64,000 nucleotides of DNA from Halichondria panicea (Eukaryota > Porifera > Demospongiae > Suberitida > Halichondriidae). Under the pieces are notes generated by a model. It was given only the letters and a program-made list of their open reading frames with translations, was not told where the DNA came from and did not search any database. Shown one piece after another: positions 50,937 through 62,579 of this stretch (position 1 is its first letter; each line of letters begins with the position of its first letter). Location of the stretch: NCBI RefSeq assembly GCF_963675165.1, contig NC_087377.1, positions 4,588,042 through 4,652,041 on the forward strand. Reading direction: 5' to 3'. A program made the translations under genes and the position numbers.

Positions 50937-51375
50937 GTGAAACAAATTAAAACAGATACTACACTTTGCCCATACCTAATTTATATAATAATGCTAAATT
51001 GATTTCAATGAGGTAACACATAAAGTGGGCAAAGTGTAGGACTGTATTATTATATCTCTATTGGAATACCTAAGGGAGAATGTTTTCATTTAGCTTATGA
51101 AATTAAGAATTGGCGGACTAGTTTAAAAAGCTTGAAGTGTTTGGAGCAGAAGCAATTTTCATTTTGCTCTGAAGCAGAGGTACAAGTATAAGTCAGTGCT
51201 CTTGTACTAGCTTCAATCCGTGTGTGGCCTTCTCTTGAGGAAGTAAACGCGCAGCTGACCTCGAGACTTCTGGTTTTACTTACATTGAAAGTATTTCACA
51301 GTTTTGCATTGGTGCCATCTGAGCTTAAGAAATGTGAACAGGTGTGTGTATCTCTGCTTCTGAGCAAAAGTCTTA

Positions 51376-51580
51376 CTACCGTGTAATTATAGTGGGTAAA
51401 TTTTCGTGAGATTTATTTCACTGGATGGGAAATGGTGCCTTTCGCGAGTATAAATTCGTTAGTAGCTATATATGCGTTACAGTAAGCATACCTACGTTTT
51501 CGTTGGTGAAAATTTCGTGTAGGCCATGCTGCTTCCCCACGATAATAACGAATATTTTACCCCACATCACCCGCTATACC
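51376..51580. mobile_element. Miniature element, TACCGTGTA...CGCTATACC family
   Basis: Left end ACCGTGTAATTATAGTGGGT with TAAATTTTCGTG is inverted at the right (AATATTTTACCCC...ACCCGCTATACC). Same family as 33745-33970. Noncoding. Confidence 0.6.
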
Positions 51581-52193
51581 ATAATTATGCATAGTATACA
51601 TAACAACGTTGTTTTCAATTGATAAATAAGTTACAAAAATTGCCGCGGCAATTGCATACGCCATGCATGGATTTTGATTGCTGTCTCGATTTTAATGTGT
51701 TTGCTATCTACTGAGGTTGATTAAAGCCTGCCTGCATGTTGTCTCATCATTATCCCTTCTGTGTATGCCAGCAAGGGTACCCTTAAAATCCTACTTACCA
51801 TAACTGGTTTTATATTCTCCTATCCATGTGTTTTCTGGTGCTTTAAATCTTACATTTTGTCCATTAAAAACTAAACTCTTCAGAAAATTAATGCACACTA
51901 CGAACACAATAATCATATCAAGAAGTAGATCTAGCTAGCTAATACTATACGGCACATCCGTTCCTTCCCGTTTCACACATCTAGATTGGACGGTTCATAC
52001 CAACGGAAACCGTTAGATTGGTGTTGATGAAACGGTGTTACTCACGGGTGCCGTCCTATCAGACACACCGTTTAACTCCGTTAAGCCCCCGTTATCTTCA
52101 TTTTCAACGGAAACTCAGATTGTCCGTCTAACAGGCCAAGTTTTCCTGTGCAATGTGGTCATGCCGTGACACACTCTCTAGTCTTAACTTACG

Positions 52194-52540
52194 TTTTGTC
52201 CGTGGCTGCTATTGCCCTTTCGGCTGATATTTGTCAACAAATGTGACGAAGGCGTATCCTGGAGACAGTAAGCAATGCATTGCAATTTTATATGAGTGCA
52301 TGGTACTAACCTCTTGTCACTCCCTGTCGTCCTGGCATTTCTTTACACAGTACAACAGAAAAGTATAGCACATTATTAAGTTAATTGGTCGAACCACCAT
52401 CCTTAGTAATGACTCACGCTAGTTGCTACAAAACAATGGAGGGCCTTCCCTAATGTCTCATTTGCTCACCGTAGCAGGGAAGCCGCCCATGCACATATAC
52501 CTGACATTGTTTGGATGGTGTCTGCATGAGGGACAGAAGA
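52194..52540 (-). pseudogene. RRM-type exon pair, copy 1
   Basis: Reading the - strand, about 52540-52449 gives a degraded RNP2-side stretch (CMGGFPATVSK) and 52260-52194 gives GYAFVTFVDK, a good RNP1 motif of an RNA-recognition domain, then (after a one-base shift) SAERAIAATDKT and a GTAAGT donor. The acceptor before GYAFV reads GTCTCCAG. The frameshift and missing remainder suggest relics. Confidence 0.5.
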
Positions 52541-52727
52541 ACCAGTGACATGAACTCATGACAAGTTGAGTATAATTATTACATGTATATTTTATATTCA
52601 AACTACTAGTGTGTAATATGGATGGGATTGATATAATTATACACAGATCTGATACTCATATATAGTGATGTAACCATGCAGTACTTACACTTGCCAATAA
52701 TGTAGCCAAAGTGACATAATTAATTGA

Positions 52728-53025
52728 TTATTGCCCTTTCGGCTGAAACGTGATTTTCGACAAATGCGAATCCTGCAAGCTATACATTGCTACTTATTTT
52801 ATATGAGTGGATGGTATACTAACCCCTCGTCACTCCCCGTCCTGGTATTTCCACACATTGTACAACAGAGAAGTATAGCATATTGTCAACTGAAGTTAAT
52901 TGGTCAAACCACCATCCTTAATAATGACGCACGCTGGTGGCTCCAGCCTCTCTGATATCTCCTTTGGTCACATCAGCAGGGAGGCTTCCTATAAATAGAC
53001 TCTGACACCATTTGTTTGACGCTGT
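52728..53025 (-). pseudogene. RRM-type exon pair, copy 2
   Basis: On the - strand 53025-52926 encodes SLFIGSLPADVTKGDIREAG (RNP2: LFIGSLP) after an acceptor CCCTCACAG; 52772-52728 encodes GFAFVENHVSAERAI (RNP1-like) after a GCTTGCAG acceptor. The intron between is similar to that of copy 1, so the pair was duplicated as a unit about 0.5 kb long. The second exon runs into a stop shortly after. RRM proteins bind RNA; function here is doubtful. Confidence 0.55.
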
Positions 53026-53099
53026 CTGTGAGGGACTTAAATGACCTGAATAATTTGCATGCAAGCTAGCTAAGTTTAATAGAAGGTACATTGTATCTA

Positions 53100-54790
53100 A
53101 CAATTAAAAGAAGGAAGAGCACGAGTTACGACCGCCAGAGGAGAGGGGGAACACTGGGGGTTGTAGGAGTTGCCATTCTATCACTGTTGTTCAAACTGGC
53201 AACCAACCACACAAACAAGTCACGTAACTTTTACTGTAAAATGTAAAATACATGGTCTTGCGCATGTGCATCGAGGCATATAAAATAACTGTCAAGAATA
53301 CAATGTATACAAGTGATTTGGAGTGTTGGGTCCAGGTTTAATTAATTATTAATGTTCTTCTCTGTGCATGTTGCTGATCGTTGTCGTTGGGTTGCTGTGG
53401 TGGTCGTATGTCTGTACAAAAAAAAAATCAACGTTAATTGTCAACATATACAACTATTGAAACGATTATTTTTTGTAAACTGTTTTTCACTGTAATTGTA
53501 ATTATGGTGTCAGTTTTGGCTGTCACACTAGATCCTGCACAAGGGTTAGGTGACAGTCAAAAGTGACACCATAATTACAACCTAACCCTAACACATGTAA
53601 AAAAAAGAGCGGTCTGGCCAGTATACCGCCTATAACTATAGGGGGTATAAGCCTGAAGGTACTACTTTTTAGGGTTAGCATAAGGTACTGCTTTTGAGCA
53701 TAATAATTTGGAATTTGACAAATTAAAAACAATGTATACACATGCAAGTGATTTAGTTCAATACTCAAGTAGTCGGTCCTTTAATCAATCAATGTTCGAT
53801 CTTGCTGTGGTGCCGATGGTGGTCGTATGTCTGTACTAAAAAAAATCAACAATAATTGTCAACATACAACTATTGAACCAATAGTTAATCTTTAGCTCAC
53901 AACCCTTATTCTATGCCAAGAGTTCATTAGGAAGATAAACTGTGAAATCTATATAATTATTTTCGCATGTTTTGCTATTTCTGTGAATTAGAGTAAAATG
54001 CAAAAATGTGTATATAATTGGAAAAATGCTCTTTTACCATTATGCAACACCCATGCACGTTAATATATACTCGCTGATATGTCCGAGGATGTTCCCCCAT
54101 GATTTGTGGCCGCTGTCTGTAAAGGAGATGACGTCAATGACACATATTTAAGTGAAGTTATAATGTATAATTATGTGTGGCTCCCAAGACCCTTCTTTGT
54201 GTGAGCCTCCCATATGGCGTCTCAGTTTCAGTCGCGTCCAATCAGAGCGCCTGCATGGATGGAGCCGCCACTTGCCTCGAAGTCACGTTACTTTCAGTCA
54301 ATGTGTAATTGGCAAATCCATTCATACAGAATATTTATATACACGAACTATTAATAATAGCACTGCCTCGGGTTAATTAAGACCTACGTTCAATACAAAC
54401 AGCTACTTTATTGATTTCGACAGAGTCTGCCCTGCCATGACTCAGTGAATGGACAGCGGACTCAGCTGCGAGGCTGAAACTTTCTTCAGGGGGTGAACAC
54501 GAACACATTTGCTTCTACATCCACAATTTAGCGACAGGTGATTATAGATCTCCACTATTATTACTATCCTTGGCTTTCACGTGTATCATGTCTACATGTC
54601 CGTCCATAACTTCCGTCTTGCTTGTCTCATATGGTAACTAAACCACGGAGGTAGTTAGTATACCTGTTGCTTAGACACGCTGCTATAAAGTGCTTCATCT
54701 TATAGGGCATAATTATTATTGCACAATACTTGTAATAACTAAATTCTACTATGGTGTATCCGATTATACTTACGGTAAACTTCCCACCGC
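53100..54790. other. Low-information stretch between RRM relics and CACTA-like element
   Basis: Aside from the hairpin at 53497, two partly similar stretches occur (GTTGCTGTGGTGGTCGTATGTCTGTAC near 53390 and TGCTGTGGTGCCGATGGTGGTCGTATGTCTGTAC near 53802, both followed by AAAAAAATCAACG/AATTGTCAAC). A - strand ACAG|ACAGCGGCCACAAATCATGG near 54125-54100 resembles the start of the RRM-type exon of copy 2, possibly a third relic. No intact gene. Confidence 0.4.
53497..53580. repeat. 30-bp inverted repeat, 23-base loop
   Basis: TTGTAATTATGGTGTCAGTT with TTGGCTGTCAC pairs with GTGACAGTCAAAAGTGACAC with CATAATTACAA, with two mismatches. Probable fold-back or hairpin element. Confidence 0.75.
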
Positions 54791-55220
54791 CTGCATGTAC
54801 ACTGCAAAAACACTTTTGTTAATTTAACAAACAAAAGTTTGTCCCGGTGATGAATCTCACATGACAGAATAATATTTGTTAGAATGACAAAGGTAAAACA
54901 ACCTACAATGTTTTGTCATTCAAGCAAAGAAATTATGTCAAAACAACAAAGTATTATGTCATCTGAATTTCACCAATTTATTGTACTTCTATGTCAAAAT
55001 AGCAAAGTGAATGCTGAATTAACACTGCTATAAAGTGAATTTCTTTGTTAAATTAACACTATACCTTTGTCATTTAATTGGTTGTTTTCTCGCGCACGTA
55101 CGCACATGCAGAAGGTCAAACGGTATTAGAACAATGAGTTTATGATAGAATAAGATCACTGGATCGCATGACATGCAGCACAATACATTTCTTCTGTCAG
55201 TAAATTGTTTTTAGTGTTCA

Positions 55221-55330
55221 TCACTTAGCGTTTCTTGAAATTCCAGTACAGTGAACTGCAGGCGTTTCGTTTGGTTTCATGAACGCTACATCCCTCAGAT
55301 CATTTTCGTCACAATAAGGGCCCCTACAGA
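55221..55330 (-). CDS. Possible small exon inside CACTA-like element
   Basis: On the - strand an acceptor TTTTGTTCTGTAG precedes GPYCDENDLRDVAFMKPNET then PAVHCTGISRNAK and a stop. Open and acidic, but no family recognised. It may be a captured host fragment or chance. Confidence 0.2.
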
Positions 55331-55387
55331 ACAAAAGATTGAAGTCACTATAGTTACCAACACATATGTAGTGCAAAATGTAAATAG

Positions 55388-56030
55388 TATAAGCTATCAC
55401 CCCCATGGACGAAGTTTACCAGTGTAACTGACACGTGAGGACACATATACACACAAACTCGTAAATCAGTATGCTATAGCTATCACCCCATGGACGAAGT
55501 TGACCAGTCGAAACCAGTGTAACTGACACGTGAGGACACATACACACAAAATCGTAAATCAGTATGCTATATAGCTATCACCCCATGCATGGACGAAGTT
55601 GACCAGTCGAAACCAGTGTAACTGACACGTGAGGACACATACACACAAACTGGTAAATTACAATGCTAGCTATCACCCCATGGACAAAGTTGACCAGTCG
55701 AAACCAGTGTAACTGACGCATGAGGACACATACACACAAACTGGTAAATTACAATGCTAGCTATCACCCCATGGACGAAGTTGACCAGTCGAAACCAGTG
55801 TAACTGACGCATGAGGACACATCACACAAACTCGTAAATCAGTATACTAGCTATCACCCCATGGACAAAGTTGACCAGTCGAAACCAGTGTAACTGACAC
55901 ATGAGGACACATACACACAAACTCGTAAATCAGTATACTAGCTATCACCCCATGGACGAAGTTGACCAGTCGAAACCAGTGTAACTGACACATGAAGACA
56001 CAAACTCGTAAATCAGTATGCTACAGATGA
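55388..56030. repeat. Minisatellite, about seven ~95-bp units
   Basis: Unit landmarks: CTATCACCCCATGGACGAAG, TTGACCAGTCGAAACCAGTG, TAACTGACACGTGAGGACAC, ACACACAAACTCGTAAATCA. Adjacent units differ by a few substitutions (GACACG/GACGCA, ACGAAG/ACAAAG), and the variants run in blocks, as expected from unequal exchange. Confidence 0.93.
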
Positions 56031-57604
56031 AGGTCGAAACCAGCTGGGACAGTTGCCCTCTAGCTAGCTATATAGTTTTATGGAATCTGACATAACTTGC
56101 AAGTCGAAGTCGATGAAGGTGGTTAAGTAGACTCCTAGCTGGTACACATTGTGGGGCCGAGGTACGGTAAAATCTGCAGCTGGAAGAAACACGTAAACAC
56201 ATTTATTTAGCAATGATCAACATAACTTAAATCCTTTTTCTTTGAAGCTGGTACATAGTGGAGTTATATGCCGATACGGTATAGCAGTGATTTGTAAACT
56301 GTGAATTCAGAGAGTTTTGGGATCATGTACATGCCATGCGCCAACAGCATGCAATGGAACTTAACTTTTTTCTTTGAGATGGTGGTACTATCTACTCTTT
56401 AAGAAAATCTGAAAGAGAGTATTGGGCAATAAGTTGAGTTTAGCAATGAGCACTGACTAACTTGCAATTGTCTTTTCTTTCAAGCTGCAGATGCAGGTGA
56501 CTCTTGACTCCTAGATCCTAGCTGGTGTACATGGAACATGGTAGCCCAGGGCCAGGGGTACAGGCATGCAGTCAGTGATGGTATAAAGCTGCATGAGCAG
56601 CTGCAGTCTGGTGCAGCTGCAAGCACCATGTGCTAAGTATGTTTGAGGCCTTGCCCTGTTATTCCTGAACGCCCCCTCATGCCACACCTATAATTATTAT
56701 ATAGTTCCAGCTTATAATTATAGTCTCGAGGCCAAACTCTCCTTATCAGAATCTGGCCTCGAGACTAGCTAGAGTTAGAGGCTAGAGAGAAGGTAGCCTC
56801 GATCCCAGGCCGCTCTTCAGGCCAGGCCTTGTGAAGGAGGCTAGAGAGAAGGCTGCCTGCACTGCACTGCACTGAGTCTGAAGGACTCTGGAGGCTCCTG
56901 ACTTCTTCACTGCCACTGTAACTTACCATGCCCAGTCACAAGTCTCCAATTGCTACATACACAACTAACATGAGCATGCAAAGATATAAGCATCAGGGCA
57001 ACTGAGATGTTTCAGTGTAGACAATTTATTACGAGCTAGGGTAATCGAGTATAGGTTGAGTAGGTTGAAATCAGCGATGCAAACTTGCACATATCTTTTA
57101 GTAGAGTTCTAGCTGTAACTTTATAATTTGTTATTGTCACACATTAATGTTAATTTGACAATGAACGGTAACTTCCACTAAATGTGAGATCAACAACGCT
57201 TCGACAAAATGACAACACATGTGTTCAGATAACAATCTACCATTATAACAACAAATATATTAATAGTTAGATAAACTATATTAATAGTTAAATAAACTAT
57301 GATTTGTCGTTATAACAATAATTGCAGGAAATTGACAAACGTTTTGTCAAGATAACATTTTGTGCCGGTAGCAAACTGTGTCACAATAACAAAAGTGCTT
57401 TTGCAGTGTAGCAGGGGAGACAGTAGAGTTTGCCGTTAGGTTGGCGGCGCTTCATGGACTGCAGCACCGAAACAACCATAATTATATTCTTCGTCAGTAT
57501 ATCTGCACGTATACGTTTCATCTTGGACTCAAGCTCAGCTATCTTCTGTTCCATCTCACAAAATGAATATACCAAGTAAATGAATGTCTGCATGCCAAGT
57601 AGTT

Positions 57605-59180
57605 TTAATAACTGGATTGTTTAGCTGATGATACTCGAACTGTTGTCGAGGTATAGACACAGCGGCGGAGGTAAAACGACTCGAACTGCCATCAGTGAGA
57701 GATTCAGTCATCTCTCTTTTTTTATAGGATCTGCACAAAAATGGATATACGAATGCCTGCATGCCATCAGCATTATAATTATGCATTGCCGACATTGTAC
57801 ATGATTTATTATTACTTACGGGTTGTTGAGCCGGTCGTATTCCAGATGTTTCCTGGGAGGACACAACGGCGGTGGCAGAATACCTCAAACAGCTATCAGT
57901 AACGATGTGAGAGGAAGCAATAGAATGAAAATAACTTCAGAATGAGTTCCTTCAGCAATCCTTGTAATAATTATTTGCTTAGGTTTCTAACCTTGTCTTG
58001 TATTTGTTTAGCGTCTCTCTGAATATCAGGATTGTCCTTTACAATTTTTATGGTGTCTGCCCTATAAGTATAGTTCGCCCCTTCTCAATTAATCGTTTTC
58101 CCAAAGTATGTCTCCAACCCTCTTAGTCCCCGCGGCCTGTATCAAGTCATAGCTGATTTTGTGGTATGTAAATCTTTATTGTAAAATCTGTCCTCCACGT
58201 GGCGGCTGTGGTTTATCTGTTTCGATATCAGTCCCCTCCGCGTCGGTTTCAGGTTCTTAGTTGCTTCTGTTGACACCGTTTTCCTGAGCTCGGTGGAGTT
58301 GATAAACGTAAAGTTAAACCTTTTGGCTTGAACCACCACCCTCGCTGCCATGTTCTTCAGTTCTTTACCTCCGTGCCTCAGAAAAAAGAGGTTTGATGGC
58401 TGTATGCCGAGTTGTTGCGGCCTAACGTACTTATGATAGTTAAGATGTGCATGCAGAGCCCTGTGCCTGCGTCTTGTGTCTATGGGCCCGGAGCACCAAC
58501 ATATCTCCTCCTTTTGACTTTCCAGCCTTGTGTTGTTAAATTCCTCTATTGTTAGGTTCGCGACTGAACCAGGCCGCTGTGTGGAGTTGGTCATGACGGC
58601 ATGCGGTAAGAGATATGTTACCGCATCTAGTTTGTCTTTATCCACAACTGCCGCCCCTCCAAGCTGGGCATGCTCAACTATTGAGTCGAAAAACTCCCAG
58701 ACGGCTGCGGATCAGTTGAGAGAATTGGATAGTTGAACTGGCATGGCAACATTATACATGTATGCATTTAGCTATTTGGTAGTTTTAATAAACAAATCTT
58801 ACGGGTTGTTGAGCCGGTCATACGTCAGCTGCTTCCTGGGAAGACATAATGGAGGTGGCAGAATACCTCGCCCAGCCCTCAGTTAGAACTTGGATTAGTT
58901 GAAACCTTGCAGTTGAGATAAATAGTCAATTGGTTGACCAGAATAGTTACGATGAACGGCATTATACATTTTCCTAGGTACCAATCAGAATGTGTGTTGT
59001 AGCATCCATTGTCTATTATCTGCACAAAACAAATAAATGAATGTCCTTCATTTAATATAATTATGCATTGCCAATATCATAAATAATTATAAAATTAACG
59101 GTATAGTTTTGAACGAAATCTTACGGCATTGTTTAACCAGTCGTAGGCACAACGGTGCATGGTGGCAAAACGCCTAACCC
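57605..59180 (-). pseudogene. Four degenerate copies of one ~75-base exon-like unit
   Basis: On the - strand copies sit near 57690-57611, 57892-57820, 58890-58803 and 59180-59125. Two share a reading GILPPPLC(L/P)PR...L.YDRLNNP; three end in a GTAAG donor (the 57611 copy has lost it) and begin after a CTGAtgGC-type string. The copy at 57611 is frame-shifted relative to this reading and the one at 59125 is most decayed. Intervals also share TGAATGTCTGCATGCC-like strings. Looks like tandem exon duplication followed by decay; the product is unknown. Confidence 0.45.
58142..58711 (-). CDS. Tyrosine recombinase-like protein fragment (Crypton/DIRS-type)
   Basis: Open from 58711 down to a stop at 58139; first ATG at 58645 gives 167 residues, but the upstream 22 codons (AAVWEFFDSIVEHAQLGG) also look real, and an acceptor-like CTGATCCGCAG precedes them. 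QRPGSVANLTIEEF fits the first catalytic Arg region; INSTELRKTVSTEA fits the second Arg region with the usual His position replaced by Thr or Glu; INHSRHVEDRFYN fits the His...Tyr end. Thus R..R..H..Y are all visible, in order, in the catalytic C-terminal half. Eukaryotic relatives are transposon recombinases of Crypton or DIRS type and domesticated derivatives. No DNA-binding N-terminal part is seen. Confidence 0.55.
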   Translation of the reverse strand, partial: SAAVWEFFDSIVEHAQLGGAAVVDKDKLDAVTYLLPHAVMTNSTQRPGSVANLTIEEFNNTRLESQKEEICWCSGPIDTRRRHRALHAHLNYHKYVRPQQLGIQPSNLFFLRHGGKELKNMAARVVVQAKRFNFTFINSTELRKTVSTEATKNLKPTRRGLISKQINHSRHVEDRFYNKDLHTTKSAMT

Positions 59181-59189
59181 AGTGATATA

Positions 59190-60290
59190 GCTATAACTAT
59201 AAAACTCCTCTCTATAACTCTTGTTATATCGCTCTTGGAGCAATAATTATGATGTGGAGCTTCTTAGCAATGACAAGCTTATTGTGCATGGTTTCTATTG
59301 AGTCAATTCGCGCACTTTGACCTTGGCTAACGTTCTTCTGCACTAATGGAATCCGCCCCACTACTTCTGTGGGTGGATAAGTGGTGTGAATTGAAATGCT
59401 TTGTACAACCATTCACTTTAATTTTATTTGTTGCCTCCAGTATAAAGAGTAGCAACCATCGGACTGTTCCTCCATGCTGTGCACGTGTGCCATGTTCTTG
59501 TCTTTCCTTAGAACACTTCTCCCGTTTGTAATGATCTCGGATGTTTTTTCAGCCTCTCTATAATTATTGTCTGGACTCTGCTGAAACGATGACTATTCTA
59601 TAGAACTTTAATGTGTGCTACAGGTATTCCAGCTTTTGAATGATACCAGAAGCCTTAGGGTGGGCAGATGAAAAAGAATTTTGGAATACAAATTCTATAG
59701 CGCATGCAACTGGCTCCCTACAGGAGGGTGCACTAAACAGTTCTGTGGGAATAGTACCTTGTTACTATTATAAACACGTAAACGCTAAATTAAGCCTGCA
59801 CTAATTTTCATTGTGGTATTCACAATCAGCTTAAAGTGAACTAGCGCCATTGTACTCTTGATCATAATTATTATCACAAAACGCAAAAACTTTTCTTTTC
59901 ATCGATTTTAATTTTGTCCTTGATCTTGTAGCATGTGTAATCTGAACGTGATCCTGGATGCTGCTATTTTAGAACTTGGAGTGGAGCACTTTTTTCATCT
60001 AATATCTGACTCTAAACTTCTTAAAACTATTTGCTATAAATCCGCCACCTAAAACTGCGTTTACTTGTCGGTACAACTAAGGTTTACTCTGAGTCAAGTA
60101 AGGTTTGCTCTGAGGTTGCTGTTGTTGGTGTACAACTGTTTCGAAATTTTTCCTTTGTATATGGACAAACACAACAGTGATAATTCTTTTTTTATCGTCA
60201 GCTTGGCTTCTTATCATAACATATAGCATTTTTCTTCAGTTACAATATATTCACAGTGAAGTTAAACCGCCCATTGTGTTACAAGAAATC
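59190..60290. other. No recognised feature
   Basis: About 1.1 kb with short unrelated ORFs on both strands and no domain, element ends or repeats that I could identify. It separates the recombinase-like ORF from Cys-rich fragments on the same (-) strand. Confidence 0.35.
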
Positions 60291-60419
60291 ATTACTCATA
60301 GGAAGGCTGGCAAAAATAATAACCAACGTTGAAGGAATGAAGTGCGTGTATCTGGTTTTTCATTAAGAGTCCCGTCTCTTGTTCAATCTGAAAGTAATGT
60401 TCATAATTACTATGGTTAC

Positions 60420-60700
60420 AGATGTTGTTGGCACACAGGCCCTGGAGGGCAGTCTGTGCATATCCTGCCTCCTTTCTGGCACACACACGACTGACAAGTG
60501 CCAGTTCTGCACCTGCAGCATCTCGTGATTGACATCTTTAATCCAGGGTGTTTAATCAGTAGTTCCTCAAGATCTACTATAGGGACTAACCTTGTTGGCA
60601 CACAGAGGCCGGCCTGGGAGGCAGTTTGTGCATATCCTTTCTCCGGCCCCTCTGGCACACACACGATTGGCAGATGCCAGTTCTGCATCTGCATGTAGCA
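60420..60700 (-). pseudogene. Two tandem Cys-rich fragments
   Basis: - strand 60694-60580 reads CRCRTGICQSCVCQ, then after a one-base shift RICTNCLPGRPLCANK before a GTTAGT donor; 60540-60420 reads RCCRCRTGTCQSCVCQKGG then RICTDCPPGPVCQQ in one frame. Both have the pattern CRCRTG.CQSCVCQ.G.R.CT.C.PG...C. Superficially like a CXC (tesmin/TSO1) zinc module, but the spacing is not standard. They lie upstream of the recombinase-like ORF on the same strand and may belong to the same element. Confidence 0.4.
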
Positions 60701-60839
60701 TCTTCACATCTTCACACACAAACCACGGACCACAGGAGGCTAGGCTGCATGGTGGTAGTTGAGGAAGTAAGTCTCATCTGCACATCTTCTCACAATAAAT
60801 TCTGCAGCCTACAAATTGTTGGTTGTGGAGGCTAGCTAC

Positions 60840-61920
60840 AATTTAACCTGAGGTATTTTGACAAGCTGCATGTTAATTGCCAATCCAGTGTTCTCTTGTT
60901 TTGAATGGCATGAGACAAAAAGACTGCTTACATTGACTAACCTGCGTTGAGGTCATCTTGAGAGCAGGAGGAACAGCGAGTGGGCAGGTAGCTTGCAATG
61001 CCTATAACTGAAAATCAGCGCCATGCAGAATCAGCGAGAGAAAGCCAAATCAAATACTCCACTTAATTTATAATTATAGGCAAGTCGTTACATCACATAC
61101 AGCAGTAACTCGAATTCACCAGAGTCACCAAAAGAATTTCATAATCCATGCAATGTTTAGCGTTTGTTTACCTAACGATCTTCACCCAGATGAGTTTGAG
61201 GCTGTTTCTATAGCTTTTCTGTACTGAACAATCTTCACCTTGAAGAAAGTTTGAATTGTAGATCTGGACAACAGAGGATGGACAAAGTGTACAACATCGT
61301 AAATTTTGGTTCAGGAATGTTAATGAAATTAACGATCTTTCCAACTGTTACAGTATAATTTTTAACAATAATGATGTTATGACACGATCTTTCCATAAAA
61401 ATAACGTAACACAATAATAAATAATAAACAACAATAAAAGTTCGCAATAATAGCTAGTCCCGATTGTTCACTCCTTATTCTGGACAATCGTCAGCTGTTG
61501 GACGTGCTTGAGGTTGAGGATGACGATGGTGCTGGTGCAGGAGTATCGAGCAACGGCCTTGCAGGGGTACGGGTTCTATTGTACGGCCTGTTTCTTCCGC
61601 TGGCCCTGGTCCTCCGTCTTGGAATGTACGGCCCATGGAGTCTACATGGAGTCTACTCATGCACCGAATGGAGGAGGGGGGAATGGAGGATCGATACATT
61701 ATTGGATGATTATGGACTGAAAAGCTGACACTTACGTATTGGGGCCACACTATAATTATACTTGACCTGGCCATCTATTTTTTGTGTAATACGTTGTTGA
61801 TGCTTGTATCACTGTGAGAAATCACACTCGTTTATGAATATAATTTTGCGTAACACTTTGTGCATTCAACAAATCTAATTATCACGCTTTCAAATGATTA
61901 TGAGTGATGTGATCAGCACT
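60840..61920. other. No confident gene; short GC-rich open stretch at 61500-61720
   Basis: 61500-61720 is GC-richer than its surroundings and open in several frames on both strands (for example - strand GRTFQDGGPGPAEETGRTIE), with a local direct repeat TGGAGTCTACATGGAGTCTAC. No family recognised; the rest is AT-rich without signals. Confidence 0.3.
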
Positions 61921-61926
61921 AATAAT

Positions 61927-62531
61927 CAGGGGCGTAGCTACCATTGTTTCCTGGTTGCCCAGAAACCCCCCCAGGAGCTGCTGAGAAAATTGGGCAGGGC
62001 TCCCTATAATTGAAATCATGCAGCCCTGCCCATCTTTTCACACGTGGCTGCAAATCAATAATCAGAGCAGCACCGTGAAGCGTTTCACTTTGGCTTTGTC
62101 TCAGCTAGTTAGTCTCAGCTAGCTAGCTACCTCAAACAAAGAAGACCAAGACTTAAGTTCTAGATCTAGTATCAATCCTGAATGCTCCAGTATTCTCAGA
62201 CTCAGCTCTAAGCACAACTTTATTCAGGAAGTGTACAAGTTTAGAACAATCTCAGCCACATGAAACCTCTCAGGTAAATGACATTTAATTGTTGCTCAGC
62301 TAGACTAGCAATACACAATTGGCACCTGCATGCCTAGTATGTTACGTCTATAGCTAGCTAGCTTCTCACAAACATGTAAAAAAAGTCATGAACAATAGTC
62401 AATAACAGTAGGTGTGCCCCAATCAAGAGGGTGTGGCACCGGAAGTGGGCGTGACAAAAAATTTCGCGGCGCTATCGCGCCGCTGATTTTTCTGCAGAAA
62501 CCCCTGTCTCAAAAGTCTGGCTACGCCCCTG
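61927..62531. mobile_element. 605-bp hAT-type nonautonomous element
   Basis: Ends CAGGGGCGTAGC and GCTACGCCCCTG are inverted, flanked by the 5-bp duplication ATAAT (61922-61926 and 62532-62536). A CGCGGCGCTATCGCGCCGC palindrome sits close to the right end, matching the CGCGCTATCGCGCG at the same place in the 1.34-kb element at 7325. No transposase fragment seen. Confidence 0.8.
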
Positions 62532-62579
62532 ATAATTATAGTGACATTGTGTTATTACAAAATTGCTGTGTACCACGGT

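Larger units (their letters stand above)
54800..57408. mobile_element. CACTA/EnSpm-like nonautonomous transposon
   Basis: The left end CACTGCAAAAACACTTTTGTTA and right end TAACAAAAGTGCTTTTGCAGTG are inverted repeats of about 22 bases with one mismatch, bordered by TA on both sides (54798-54799, 57409-57410). Subterminal stretches of 250 bases at each end are packed with short TTTGTCAT/ATGACAAA/TAACAAA repeats. Inside are a ~95-bp minisatellite, a GGCCTCGAGACTAG palindrome and an AGCCTCGATCCCAGGCC repeat. No transposase was recognised, so nonautonomous. Superfamily assignment rests on ends and target duplication only. Confidence 0.65.

Noticed and set aside
55388-56030. CRISPR-like direct repeats
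   Set aside because: Units are ~95 bp and contiguous without unique spacers, within a eukaryotic transposon; a minisatellite.
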